Counted from the stretch's first letter, positions 44,075-53,144 are shown. The stretch is 64,000 nucleotides of DNA from Mesorhizobium sp. M3A.F.Ca.ET.080.04.2.1 (GCF_003952525.1 NZ_CP034451.1:4750501-4814500); one strand, 5' to 3'. A program made the numbers and translations. The notes: generated by a model not told the origin, from the letters alone.

Positions 44075-44142
44075 GCAACTCCGGACGGAGTGCTCAGGCA
44101 AAGTCGCCGAGCCTTACCGCTTCACACTTTTCCTGGAACTGC
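44075..44142. repeat. GCAAyTCCGGACGGA-type palindromic element overlapping the MFS gene end
   Basis: GCAACTCCGGACGGA (from 44075) and CACTTTTCCTGGAACTGC (to 44142) are the two ends of the same element found complete at 53087-53130. Here it is enlarged in the middle. It spans the gap between convergent genes and runs into the 3' end of the MFS gene, whose last codons and TGA it supplies. Confidence 0.65.
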
Positions 44143-45369
44143 TCCGACCTCGTGGTCCAGCACCGTCATGACCTGGCCGCGCCGCTCCGGACTGAAGCGG
44201 ATGACGACGATGATGCAGACGGCGACCACACCGGCAAACAGGGCCAGAGCGTGGCCGTAGCTGCCGCCGGGGGATTCGGCGATGCCGGCCTGATAGGGTC
44301 CGCCATAGGAAGCGGCGAGATTGCCGGCCTGGTAGATGAAGCCGGGCAAGGTCGCCCGCACGGCGCCCGGCGAAAGCTCGTTGAGGTGCACCGGAATGAC
44401 GCCCCAGGCGCCCTGCACCGCGACCTGCATGACAAAGGCGCCGATGGCGAGCATGAAGGGCGTGGTCGAATAGGCCCAGAGAGGGATGGCCGGCAAGGCA
44501 ATCACGCAGGCAAGGGTAATCGCATTGACGCGGCCGATCCTCTCCGACAACGCGCCGAAGGCCAAGCCGCCGACGATGGCGCCGATATTGGCGACGACGG
44601 TTATCCAGCTCACCGTGTGCGGATCGAACCCGTGCTGCTTCTTCAGGAAGGTCGGGTAGAGGTCCTGGGTGCCGTGGCTGAAGAAGTTGAAGAACATCAT
44701 CAGCACGATGGCATAGAGCGCGATGCCCCAGTGTCTGCGCAGCGTCTCGACAAGGCCGGGCCGCGCCTGCGCGCGGCCTTCGACGAAGGCCGGCGATTCC
44801 GGCACGTGCGTGCGGATGAACAGCACGATCAGCGCCGGCACGAAGCTGAGCAGGAACATCAAGCGCCAGCCGACGGTGAAGCCACCGATCTTCTGCTGAT
44901 AGATCAGCCCGTAGACCACCGCGGCGAGCAGGTAGCCGGCCGGATAGCCGCATTGCAGGATGCCCGAGACCATGCCGCGGGCCCTGGGCGGAATGGATTC
45001 CATGGCAAGCGAGCTGCCCAGCCCCCATTCACCTCCCATGGCGATGCCGAACAGGGCGCGCAGGGCCAGGAATATGCCGAGATTGGGCGAGAAGGCGGCG
45101 AGCGCGCCAATCACCGAATAGCTGACGATGTTAAGCATCAGGATGGGCTTGCGGCCGTATCTGTCGGCCAGCATGCCGAAGACGAATGCGCCGATGAAGC
45201 GCGTCGCCAGGGTCAGGAACAATGCCTTCGAGACGGCCGGCACGTCGGAGTGGAATTCAGTGGCAATGTCGGTGAGCAGGAATGTCAAAAGGAAGAAATC
45301 AAACGCGTCGAGCGTCCAGCCCAGGAAGGATGCGACGACGGTCTTCTTCTGCTCGGCGGTGAGATTCAA
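44122..45369 (-). CDS. MFS transporter, sialate/lactate-type (SHS) H+ symporter family
   Basis: A 415-residue, 12-helix carrier. The N-terminal helix TVVASFLGWTLDAFDFFLLTFL, the loop LADRYGRKP and the segment MGGEWGLGSSLAMESIPP are typical of the family that takes up lactate, sialate and aromatic or short carboxylates. I place the start at TTG 45369: a perfect AAAGGAGG precedes it by six bases, giving MNLTAEQKK. The upstream ATG 45387 would put this ribosome site inside the coding sequence. The last codons come from a dispersed repeat element. Confidence 0.88.
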   Translation of the reverse strand: MNLTAEQKKTVVASFLGWTLDAFDFFLLTFLLTDIATEFHSDVPAVSKALFLTLATRFIGAFVFGMLADRYGRKPILMLNIVSYSVIGALAAFSPNLGIFLALRALFGIAMGGEWGLGSSLAMESIPPRARGMVSGILQCGYPAGYLLAAVVYGLIYQQKIGGFTVGWRLMFLLSFVPALIVLFIRTHVPESPAFVEGRAQARPGLVETLRRHWGIALYAIVLMMFFNFFSHGTQDLYPTFLKKQHGFDPHTVSWITVVANIGAIVGGLAFGALSERIGRVNAITLACVIALPAIPLWAYSTTPFMLAIGAFVMQVAVQGAWGVIPVHLNELSPGAVRATLPGFIYQAGNLAASYGGPYQAGIAESPGGSYGHALALFAGVVAVCIIVVIRFSPERRGQVMTVLDHEVGAVPGKV

Positions 45370-45460
45370 GGCGGTCCTCCTTTGCATCCCCCGGCGAACG
45401 ATATGTTCCCAAAGGCACAAAAGAGAACCGTCCGTTTGCCGGTTTTCGGTAAACCGGCGG

Positions 45461-45778
45461 TCACATTTGCGTAAGCTCGAGGTCGAAGACCATCAGCCCG
45501 TCGGTGCCGCCCTCGAGCGCCGCGACCAGCCTGGCGCCGGCGCGCCGATGCGCTTCATCGACCAGATAGGCATCGCGGGCTGCTGCGTCGCGGAAGTCGA
45601 CGGTGAAGCCATGCGTGCAGCCGCGCGCGAAAGGCTCGGGGCTGACATTCACGCTGAAATGGACCTTCCCCATCCCGTCGATCAAGGAGCGCAGCGCTTC
45701 GAGATCGGCGTGGATCGCCGTGCGTTCAGCGGCGGGAACGTCGTCGCGGAAGCGAACGAAGACGCAGTGGCGGATCAT
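45461..45778 (-). CDS. Dabb-family (stress-responsive A/B barrel) protein
   Basis: A 105-residue ferredoxin-like alpha/beta barrel protein. It opens with MIRHCVFVRFRDDVP, typical of the family, and has HGFTVDFRDAAARDAYL in the centre. Such proteins are small dimers; some are enzymes, most are uncharacterised. It lies 10 bases downstream of a GMC oxidoreductase on the same strand and is probably the last gene of the SDR-GMC-Dabb unit. Confidence 0.84.
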   Translation of the reverse strand: MIRHCVFVRFRDDVPAAERTAIHADLEALRSLIDGMGKVHFSVNVSPEPFARGCTHGFTVDFRDAAARDAYLVDEAHRRAGARLVAALEGGTDGLMVFDLELTQM

Positions 45779-45788
45779 CGTTTGGCCC

Positions 45789-47417
45789 TCACGCCGCCTG
45801 GTTGCCCTTGAACACGGCCGGCGGCAGCGGCTCGCGGCCGAGGATCAGGTCGGCACCCTTTTCGCCGACCATGATCGTCGGTGCATTGGTGTTGGAGGAA
45901 GGCACGCGCGGCATCACCGAGGCGTCGCAGACGCGCAGGCCTTCTATGCCGCGCAGCCTCAGATCCGGCGTCACCACGCTCATCCCGTCATGGCCCATTC
46001 GACAGGTACCAACAGGGTGATGGTCGGTCTTGGATGTCCGGCAGGCATAGTCGAAGAGGTCGGCATCGCTTTGCAGGGCAGGGCCCGGCAGCACCTCGCG
46101 CAGCACATAGGGCTGGAGCGCCTTCTGGCGCATGATCTCGCGCGCCAGCCGCAGACCCTTGATCGACATGTCGCGGTCATGCGGATCCGACCAGTAGTTC
46201 GGATCGATCAGCGGATGGTCGGCCGGGTCGGCGCTCTTCAGTCGCACCGTGCCGCGCGAGCGCGGGCGCAAGAACGCGGAGTTGAGCGTCACGCCGGGGT
46301 TATTCAGCTTCTCGACGCCGGCCTCGATGCCGGAGCCGAGGCCGAGATGGAACTGGATGTCGGGCGAGGCGGCGGTCGGGTCGGCATACCAGAAGCCGCC
46401 GGTCTCAAACAGGCTGGAGGCCACCGGCCCTTTCTTCAACAGCAGATATTGCAGGCCCGCCCACATCGTGCGGTGCAGCTTGGCGTAGTTGTCGTAGGTG
46501 TGGTCGCCGGTGCATTCGGCGATCACGAACAGGTCGAGATGGTCCTGCATATTGGAGCCGACGCCGGGCAGATCGTGGACCGGCGTTATGCCCACCGACT
46601 GCAGATGGTCGGCCGGGCCGATGCCGGATTGCATCAACAGCTTCGGCGATCCGATGGCGCCGGAGGAGACGATAACCTCTCGCTCGGCGCGCAGGATCGT
46701 CTTCTCGCCGCCAGGCTTGTCGACAAGCTCGACGCCGATGGCGCGGCCTTTCTCGACGACGACGCGGGTGACGAGCACGTCGGTCCGGACGGTCAGGTTC
46801 TTGCGCGCGCGGATCGGCTTCAGATAGGCGACGGAGGCGGACGAGCGTCGCGCGTCCTTCTGGGTGAGCTGATAATAGCCGACGCCTTCCTGGCTGGCGC
46901 CATTGAAATCCGGATTGAAGGGGATGCCCATCTCCTGGCCGGCGCGGAAATAGGCCTCGCAGATCGGCAGCGGCGAGATCGGGTTGGAGACGCCGAGCGG
47001 TCCCTGGTCGCCGTGATAGTCGTTGGCGAAGCGCTGGTTGTTCTCGGCGCGCTTGAAATAGGGCAGCACGTCGCGATAGCTCCAGCCGGCCAGGCCCTCT
47101 TCTTTCTCCCAGGCATCATAGTCGCGGGCATTGCCGCGCGTGTAGATCTGCGCGTTGATGGACGAGCCGCCGCCGACCACCTTCGCCTGCGTGTACCAGA
47201 AGACCCGGTCTTTCATGTTCTTCTGCGGCACCGTCGACCAGCCCCAGGAGGCGATGCCCTTGGTCATCTTGGCAAAGCCCGCCGGCATGTGGATCAGGGG
47301 ATGCCAGTCCTTGCCGCCGGCTTCCAGGAGCAGGACCGAATGGGACGGATCCTCGCTCAGCCGGTTGGCCAGAACGCAGCCGGCCGGGCCGGCGCCAACG
47401 ATGATGTAGTCAGCCAT
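45789..47417 (-). CDS. GMC-family FAD oxidoreductase (choline/alcohol dehydrogenase-like)
   Basis: A 542-residue flavoenzyme. The FAD motif is YIIVGAGPAGCVLANRLSE at the N-terminus, followed by GMC signature 1 (AKVVGGGSSINAQIYTRGN) and signature 2 (VIVSSGAIGSPKLLMQSG). The C-terminus has the active-site region HHPVGTCRMG and SNTNAPTIMVGEKGAD. It resembles the choline/aliphatic alcohol branch (BetA, AlkJ). The start is ATG 47417; the GTG four codons earlier is less likely. It is co-directional with an SDR 12 bases upstream. Confidence 0.93.
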   Translation of the reverse strand: MADYIIVGAGPAGCVLANRLSEDPSHSVLLLEAGGKDWHPLIHMPAGFAKMTKGIASWGWSTVPQKNMKDRVFWYTQAKVVGGGSSINAQIYTRGNARDYDAWEKEEGLAGWSYRDVLPYFKRAENNQRFANDYHGDQGPLGVSNPISPLPICEAYFRAGQEMGIPFNPDFNGASQEGVGYYQLTQKDARRSSASVAYLKPIRARKNLTVRTDVLVTRVVVEKGRAIGVELVDKPGGEKTILRAEREVIVSSGAIGSPKLLMQSGIGPADHLQSVGITPVHDLPGVGSNMQDHLDLFVIAECTGDHTYDNYAKLHRTMWAGLQYLLLKKGPVASSLFETGGFWYADPTAASPDIQFHLGLGSGIEAGVEKLNNPGVTLNSAFLRPRSRGTVRLKSADPADHPLIDPNYWSDPHDRDMSIKGLRLAREIMRQKALQPYVLREVLPGPALQSDADLFDYACRTSKTDHHPVGTCRMGHDGMSVVTPDLRLRGIEGLRVCDASVMPRVPSSNTNAPTIMVGEKGADLILGREPLPPAVFKGNQAA

Positions 47418-47429
47418 GGTTCCACTCAC

Positions 47430-48191
47430 TCACAAGCGAGGCACGGAAAGCGCGCCGTCGACATCGATGACCGATCCGGTCGAAAAGCCGAACCTGCCGG
47501 AGGCTAGCGCTGCGACCACCGCGCCGACGTCGGCGGCTTCGCCCCAGCGTTCGGCCGGCACCAGCCCGCCGTCGATCAGCGCGTCATATTTGGCGGAAAC
47601 GCCCGAGGTCATGTCGGTGCGGATGATGCCCGGCCGCACCTCGAACACGCCGATGTTTTCCGCTGCCAGGCGCAGCGCCAGGTTCTTCACCCACATGGAA
47701 AGGCCGGCCTTGGAGATGCAGTAGTCGGCGCGTTCCGGCGACGCCATCGCGGCGCTGACCGAGGTGATGGTGATGATCGATCTGGCCGAACCTGCCGGCG
47801 CCGAAAGCATGGCCTTGGCAACGGCCTGGCTGAGAAATACCGTGCCGCGCAGGTTGATGGCCATCGCGCGGTCGAAATTCGCCGGCTTCAGCTCCAGAAG
47901 GTCGCCCCGCACCACGGCGCCGACGCCGGCATTGTTGACCAGGCAATCGATGCGGCCGAATGCATCCGTCGCGGCCTCGACGAGCGCGGCATGGTGGGCA
48001 AGATCGGCGACGTCGCAACGCGCGTAGGCGAACTTCGCCCCGCGTCCGGTGATGGTGTCGGCAAGTCCATCAGCGGGCTTCTCGGCGAGCTCGGCGACAA
48101 GGATGTCGAAGCCGGCGTCGGCCAGCGCCTCGGCACAGGCCAATCCGATGCCGCGCGCGCCTCCGGTGACGATGGCTGCGGGGCGGCTCAT
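47430..48191 (-). CDS. Short-chain dehydrogenase/reductase
   Basis: A 253-residue SDR with GGARGIG near residue 10 as cofactor loop, NNAGVGAVVRG, and ITSVSAAMASPERADYCISKAG giving the Ser-Tyr-Lys triad. It opens the SDR-GMC-Dabb unit. Together with the GMC enzyme it could oxidise a polyol or sugar in two steps; this is inference from order only. Confidence 0.88.
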   Translation of the reverse strand: MSRPAAIVTGGARGIGLACAEALADAGFDILVAELAEKPADGLADTITGRGAKFAYARCDVADLAHHAALVEAATDAFGRIDCLVNNAGVGAVVRGDLLELKPANFDRAMAINLRGTVFLSQAVAKAMLSAPAGSARSIITITSVSAAMASPERADYCISKAGLSMWVKNLALRLAAENIGVFEVRPGIIRTDMTSGVSAKYDALIDGGLVPAERWGEAADVGAVVAALASGRFGFSTGSVIDVDGALSVPRL

Positions 48192-48214
48192 TGGAAATTG
48201 GTCCTGTGGAAGTT

Positions 48215-48392
48215 GGCGCTGCCCCTCATCGCCCTGCCCGGCACTTCTCCCCGTATAGTGACGGGGAGAAGGGCGCTGTCATCGGCGCTTTCACCAATCG
48301 CCAGCGCTAAGGAAAGGACGCCGGGGACGCGGCCATCCCCCTTCTCCCCGTTCACGGGGAGAAGGTGCCGGCAGGCGGATGAGGGGCAGCGC
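48215..48392. repeat. Palindromic intergenic element, copy 3 (largest, complete)
   Basis: The outer arms GGCGCTGCCCCTCATC (from 48215) and GATGAGGGGCAGCGC (to 48392) enclose two hairpins, CTTCTCCCCGT...ACGGGGAGAAG and CTTCTCCCCG-ttca-CGGGGAGAAG, next to GCCTGCCGGCA-like blocks. The whole 178-bp unit is a nested inverted repeat. It splits the minus-strand catabolic region between the GMC gene at 48400-49917 and the SDR-GMC-Dabb unit. Confidence 0.85.
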
Positions 48393-48399
48393 TGTCGTG

Positions 48400-49917
48400 T
48401 CATGCAGAAAGCTCCGTCCTGCGGATGTGGTCGGCGACGCGTAGCGCCTGGGCTGCGATCGACAGCGCCGGATTGACCGCTGCAGAGGTCGGCAGGAAGC
48501 TGCCGTCGACGACGAAGAGGTTTCGGTGGTCGAAGGCGCGGCAGAACGGGTCGAGCGGCGCCGTCGCCGGATCGTTGCCCATGCGCACGGTGCCGCACTG
48601 ATGCGAGGGCGTGCGTTTGTCGAAGGGACGCGACAGGACGATGGGATAGCCGCAGGCGCGAAAATTCTCGCGCATGACCTTGGTCAGGCCTTCCAGCGAC
48701 TGCATGTTGGAGCGCCGCCACTGCATGACGATCTCCTTGCCGTCGACCATGATGCGGCTTTCCGGATCGGGCAGGTCCTCGCACATCAGGTACCAGTCGA
48801 CGGCATGGCCGGCCATGAAATCGAGCGCGAATTTCGGCGCAAGCTTGACGTTGGCCTTCAGCATGTTGCCGTCGATCTTGCCGAGCAACTGAACGTTGCC
48901 CAGCGGCTTGCCGCCCTTGCCGTCCGACAGATAGTAGTCGTTGAGCATCAGCGTCTTCTGATAGACGGCATCGTTGCGGCGGCGCGGATCGATTGCCAGC
49001 ATCGCGCTGGAATTATGGTTCATGAAATTGCGGCCGACCTGGTCGGAGCTGTTGGCGAGACCCTTGCCGCCTGCCTTGCCGTTGTTGGCGGAAGGCGAGC
49101 GCAACAGGATGACGGCGGAATTGACCGCGCCGGCCGCGACGATGACGAGCTTCGGCGTGAGCCTCTTCTGCGCGCCACCCTGGGTGTAGTGGATGGCGGC
49201 GATCGACTTGCCGTCCGGCGCGGGCTCCAGCCAATCGACATGGGCGCCGGTTTCCAGCTTGATGTTGGAGTCGTCGAGCGCGGCCGCCAGAGGGCCAGTC
49301 TGGGCATCGATCTTGCCCTGGCCGGTGTTCGGGAAAGCGTCCCAACCGGTCCTGCCGTCCTTCAGCCAGGCTTCGATGTCGACCCCGAGCGGCAGCGAGG
49401 CTGGATGCAGCCCGAGCCTTTTCAGCTCGGCGCGGGCGCGCGCGATCGGCGGCTCGTCGGGCACCGCCTCGAAGGGGTAGGGCATAGAATGGAACGGCTC
49501 GGTCGGATCCTCGCCGAGCGTCCCGCGCACGCGGAAAAGCTGCTCGGCTCTAGAGTACCAGGGCTCGAACTCGTCATAGGAAAACGGCCAGGCCGGCGAG
49601 ATGCCGCCGAAATGCTCCAGCTCGGAAAAATCCTCCTTGCGGTAGCGGATCAGCACGGCGCCGAAGAATTTCGAATTGCCGCCGACATAATAGTAGTTGC
49701 CGGGGTTGAAGGCCGGCCCGCCGGCTTCGCGCCACATCTCCTTCGGCCGGTAGTGCTCGTCGACGAAGATCGAGCGGGTCGAGCGCGCATGCGGCGTCGC
49801 CGGCAAGGGTTCGCCGCGCTCCAGGATCAGGATCGAGGCGCCGCTGCCGGCCAAGCCGGCGGCGATCGTGGCGCCGCCAATGCCGGAGCCGATGATGACG
49901 ATATCCGGATTTGTCAT
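48400..49917 (-). CDS. GMC-family oxidoreductase, sugar-oxidising type
   Basis: A 505-residue FAD enzyme: IVIIGSGIGGATIAAGLA is the FAD motif, NYYYVGGNSKFFGAVLIRYR takes the place of GMC signature 1, and VIVAAGAVNSAVILLRS of signature 2. The C-terminus has SHQCGTVRMG and FLPTSAAVNPALSIAAQALR. The layout is closer to pyranose/glucoside dehydrogenases and to large subunits of gluconate-type dehydrogenases than to choline dehydrogenase. It follows the sugar ABC importer by six bases, so a transported sugar or glycoside is the likely substrate. Confidence 0.9.
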   Translation of the reverse strand: MTNPDIVIIGSGIGGATIAAGLAGSGASILILERGEPLPATPHARSTRSIFVDEHYRPKEMWREAGGPAFNPGNYYYVGGNSKFFGAVLIRYRKEDFSELEHFGGISPAWPFSYDEFEPWYSRAEQLFRVRGTLGEDPTEPFHSMPYPFEAVPDEPPIARARAELKRLGLHPASLPLGVDIEAWLKDGRTGWDAFPNTGQGKIDAQTGPLAAALDDSNIKLETGAHVDWLEPAPDGKSIAAIHYTQGGAQKRLTPKLVIVAAGAVNSAVILLRSPSANNGKAGGKGLANSSDQVGRNFMNHNSSAMLAIDPRRRNDAVYQKTLMLNDYYLSDGKGGKPLGNVQLLGKIDGNMLKANVKLAPKFALDFMAGHAVDWYLMCEDLPDPESRIMVDGKEIVMQWRRSNMQSLEGLTKVMRENFRACGYPIVLSRPFDKRTPSHQCGTVRMGNDPATAPLDPFCRAFDHRNLFVVDGSFLPTSAAVNPALSIAAQALRVADHIRRTELSA

Positions 49918-49923
49918 GGTGGG

Positions 49924-51039
49924 TTAGAGAATGCGCTTCTCGGTGGCCGGATCGAAGAACACCGCCTTGCTGAGGTTGAAGGCGAGCGGCGTGCTGGTGC
50001 CGGGCTGGATCCGGGCATCCGCGCGCAGCCGCGCCACCACGCCCTTGCCGCCGAGATTGGTGACGGCGAAGGTGTCGGAACCGGCCGGCTCGACCACCTC
50101 GATATGACAATCGGCCGTGGCGATGTCGGACCCGTTGCGCTCGGCGCCTTCAGGATCGGTCAGCGCCTCCGGGCGGACGCCGAAGATCACCGGCTTGTCC
50201 CTGAAGGCCGCAAGGCCCGCCGGCGCCCCGGGCAGCGCCAGCGTGATCGGCTGGCGCGCCTCGCGATCGAGCACCACAGAAAAGCCGCTGCCATTGGCGC
50301 CGATCTTGGCCGGGATCAGGTTCATCGCCGGGGAGCCCATGAAGTCGGCGACGAAGACATTGGTGGGATTGTTGTAGATCTCGGCCGGCGTGCCGAACTG
50401 CTGCACCTCGCCGTCGCGCATGACGGCGATCTTGGTCGCCAGCGTCATCGCCTCGATCTGGTCATGCGTGACATAGACGATGGTCGTGCCGGTCGTCGCA
50501 TGCAGGCGCTTGATCTCGATGCGCATGTCGACGCGCAGCTTGGCGTCGAGGTTGGAGAGCGGCTCGTCGAACAGGAAGAGCTTCGGGTCGCGCACCAGCG
50601 CACGGCCCATGGCGACGCGCTGGCGCTGGCCGCCGGAAAGCTGGCTCGGCTTGCGCTGCAAGAGGTGGCCGATCTGCAGGGTTTTGGCGACCTTGTCGAT
50701 GGCAGCCTGGCGTTCGGCTGCCGGCACGCCGCGCATCTCCATGCCGAAGGCGATGTTTCCGGCAACCGTCATGTTCGGATAGAGGGCGTAGCTCTGGAAG
50801 ACCATGGCGATGTCGCGCTTGGAAGGGTGCAGATCGTTGATCGCGCGACCTTCGACGCGGATCTCGCCCTCGGAGATGTTCTCCAGCCCGGCGATGGTGT
50901 TGAGCAGAGTGGATTTGCCGCAGCCGGATGGACCGACCAGCACGAGGAAGCCGCCCTTTTCGAGTTCGACATTGATGCCCTTCAGAATCTCGACATTCCC
51001 GAAGCGCTTCTTCAGCCCATCAATTTCCAGAAAAGCCAT
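49924..51039 (-). CDS. ABC transporter ATP-binding protein, CUT1 sugar type
   Basis: A 371-residue MalK/UgpC-like ATPase. Walker A GPSGCGKST near residue 38, signature LSGGQRQRVAMGRA, Walker B LFLFDEPLSNLD and VTHDQIEAM are all intact. The C-terminal part (about 240-371) is the regulatory OB/TOBE region with FGVRPEAL. The ATG at 51039 follows AAGGA. It is downstream of two permease genes in the order typical of carbohydrate importers. Confidence 0.95.
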   Translation of the reverse strand: MAFLEIDGLKKRFGNVEILKGINVELEKGGFLVLVGPSGCGKSTLLNTIAGLENISEGEIRVEGRAINDLHPSKRDIAMVFQSYALYPNMTVAGNIAFGMEMRGVPAAERQAAIDKVAKTLQIGHLLQRKPSQLSGGQRQRVAMGRALVRDPKLFLFDEPLSNLDAKLRVDMRIEIKRLHATTGTTIVYVTHDQIEAMTLATKIAVMRDGEVQQFGTPAEIYNNPTNVFVADFMGSPAMNLIPAKIGANGSGFSVVLDREARQPITLALPGAPAGLAAFRDKPVIFGVRPEALTDPEGAERNGSDIATADCHIEVVEPAGSDTFAVTNLGGKGVVARLRADARIQPGTSTPLAFNLSKAVFFDPATEKRIL

Positions 51040-51062
51040 GGTCGTTCCTTCAAGAAAGAGGG

Positions 51063-52007
51063 TCAGCCCTTGACCGCGCCGGCCATCAGCCCGCGCACGA
51101 AATAGCGGCCGGCGACGACGTAGACGATCAGGGTAGGGAGGGCGGCGATCATCGCCGCAGCCATGTTGACGTTGTATTCGACGACGCCGGTCGAGGTGTT
51201 GACGACATTGTTCAGCGCCACCGTCATCGGCATGACATCGCCGGTGCCGGCATAGGCGGAGGCGAACAGGAAGTCGTTCCAGATATTGGTGAACTGGTAG
51301 ATGACGGTGACGACGAAGATCGGCATCGAGTTCGGCAGCATGATGCGGCGGAAGATCTGGAAGAAGGAGGCGCCGTCGACCTGCGCCGCCTTGATCAGCT
51401 CCGTCGGGAAGGCTTCGTAATAGTTGCGGAAGAACAGCGTGGTGAAGCCCAGGCCGTAGACCACGTGGACGAACACCAGGTTGACCGTCGAATTGCCGAG
51501 GCCGAAATTGAAGCCGGTCGCGTTCTGCAGCGTGACGCCGAAGCGGCCGAGGCTGCCGAGGATCGTCGCCATCGGCAAGAGCACCGACTGGAACGGTATG
51601 AAGCAGGCGAACAGCATCATCGCGAAGACCAGCGTGTGGCCGCGGAAGCGCCATTTGGTCAGCACATAGCCGTTGAGCGCGCCGAGCAGCGTCGAGATCA
51701 GCACCGCCGGAACCACCATCTTGATGGAGTTCCAGAAGTAACCCTTGATCCCCGCACAAGTCAGGCCGACGCAGGTCTCGCCCCAGGCCTTGAACCAGGG
51801 CTCGATGGTCGGCGATTGCGGCAGCGCCAGCATATTGCCGTTCTGGATCTCGTCCATGCTCTTGAACGAGGTGACCAGCATGACGAAGAGCGGCATCAGG
51901 TAGAACAGCGCGAACAGCGCGAGCAGTCCGTAGATGACGATGCGGTTGAGCGTCCTGGCGCCGGCGCCGCTCGAGGCCTGGCGGGCAGGTGAGGTGACGG
52001 CGCTCAT
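51063..52007 (-). CDS. ABC sugar transporter permease (MalG/UgpE type)
   Basis: A 314-residue permease with six helices. The EAA loop is PTELIKAAQVDGASFFQIFRRI. The first helix IVIYGLLALFALFYLMPLFVM and the periplasmic insert are typical of CUT1 C-subunits. It overlaps the preceding permease gene by ATGA (52004-52007). Confidence 0.94.
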   Translation of the reverse strand: MSAVTSPARQASSGAGARTLNRIVIYGLLALFALFYLMPLFVMLVTSFKSMDEIQNGNMLALPQSPTIEPWFKAWGETCVGLTCAGIKGYFWNSIKMVVPAVLISTLLGALNGYVLTKWRFRGHTLVFAMMLFACFIPFQSVLLPMATILGSLGRFGVTLQNATGFNFGLGNSTVNLVFVHVVYGLGFTTLFFRNYYEAFPTELIKAAQVDGASFFQIFRRIMLPNSMPIFVVTVIYQFTNIWNDFLFASAYAGTGDVMPMTVALNNVVNTSTGVVEYNVNMAAAMIAALPTLIVYVVAGRYFVRGLMAGAVKG

Positions 52008-52963
52008 CGCGGCTTCTCCCGGAGCTCGGAATAGAGGTATGGCACGATGATCGCCGTCAGCGTCATCAGCATGATCACCGCGCTGGCGGAGCCGACGGCC
52101 ATCTCGTTGCGCTTGAAGGTGAACTCGTACATGAAGTTGGACGGCAGCCACGCCGAGCCGCCCGGCCCGCCGCTGGTCAGCGCCACGACCAGGTCGTAGG
52201 ACTTGATGGCGAGGTGAGCGAGCACGATGAAGGCCGACAGGAACACCGGCCGCAACAGCGGAATGACGATGCGGCGGTAGAGCTGGAAGGTGGTGGCGCC
52301 ATCGATCTGCGCCGCCTTCATGATCTCGCCATCGATGCCGCGAAGGCCAGCAAGGAACATCGCCATGATGAAGCCCGAGGCCTGCCAGACGCCGGCGATG
52401 ACCACGGTGTAGATGACGAAATCCTTGTTCTTGATCCAGTCGAAATGGAAGCTCGTCCAGCCCCATTGATGCAGCGTCTGCTCGAGACCGAGGCCTGGGT
52501 CGAGGAACCATTTCCAGGCGACGCCGGTGACGATGAAGGACAGCGCCATCGGGTATAGGTAGATCGGCCGCAGCACGCCTTCGCCCCGGATCTTCTGGTC
52601 GAGCAGGATCGCCAGGAACAGGCCGAGCGCAAGGCAGATGAGGATGTAGAGGAAGCCGAATATGCCCATGTTGGTGATCGAGGTGTACCAGCTCGACGGC
52701 GGGTCGCTCTCGAAGGTCCAGCGCCACAGCCGCTGATAGGCGCGGGCGCCCGTGATGTCATAGGACGGGAAGGTCTTGGAGTTGGTGAACGACAGATAGA
52801 TCGTCCACAGGATGAAGCCATAGACGAAGACGATCGTCGCCGCGAAGCTCGGCGCTAGAACGATCTTCGGCAACAGATCCTGCAACCGCGAGCGGACTGT
52901 CGCGGTGGGGCGGGCGTCGTGCTCCGGCGTCAGCTTGATGCGTGTTTCGGCAACTGTGCTCAT
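52004..52963 (-). CDS. ABC sugar transporter permease (MalF/UgpA type)
   Basis: A 319-residue permease with six helices. The EAA loop is GEIMKAAQIDGATTFQLYRRI. The start ATG 52963 (MSTVAETRIK) is chosen over the longer frame at 53029, which has no ribosome site. A 181-base gap containing a hairpin and a palindromic element separates it from the binding-protein gene. Confidence 0.93.
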   Translation of the reverse strand: MSTVAETRIKLTPEHDARPTATVRSRLQDLLPKIVLAPSFAATIVFVYGFILWTIYLSFTNSKTFPSYDITGARAYQRLWRWTFESDPPSSWYTSITNMGIFGFLYILICLALGLFLAILLDQKIRGEGVLRPIYLYPMALSFIVTGVAWKWFLDPGLGLEQTLHQWGWTSFHFDWIKNKDFVIYTVVIAGVWQASGFIMAMFLAGLRGIDGEIMKAAQIDGATTFQLYRRIVIPLLRPVFLSAFIVLAHLAIKSYDLVVALTSGGPGGSAWLPSNFMYEFTFKRNEMAVGSASAVIMLMTLTAIIVPYLYSELREKPR

Positions 52964-53044
52964 CGGCTCATCCAGTACCGGTTCGTGGGGACGTGCCGGC
53001 GCGGGGCGCCAGGCGACAATCCCGAACATGTCTCGACAGGAGAC

Positions 53045-53130
53045 CTCCCCCGCCTGAGCGGGGGAGACTCGAGTGGTTTTGTTTATGCAATTCCGGACGG
53101 AAAACCGCTATGCACTTTTCCTGGAATTGC
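53045..53130. repeat. Hairpin plus GCAATTCC/GGAATTGC palindromic element
   Basis: CTCCCCCGC-ctga-GCGGGGGAG (53045-53066) is followed by the 44-bp element GCAATTCCGGACGGA...CACTTTTCCTGGAATTGC (53087-53130). The latter matches the element at 44075-44142. It lies between the binding-protein and permease genes, where it may moderate read-through. Confidence 0.7.
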
Positions 53131-53144
53131 CCCAGCAAAACGCG

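Noticed and set aside
49924..51759. 611-residue fusion ending in the sugar ABC ATPase
   Set aside because: The N-terminal part is an alternate frame of the upstream permease; the ATPase starts at 51039 with its own AAGGA site.
53045..53066. Intrinsic terminator after the sugar-binding-protein gene
   Set aside because: The stem is strong but no T-run follows it on the minus strand; I list it only as part of a repeat region.
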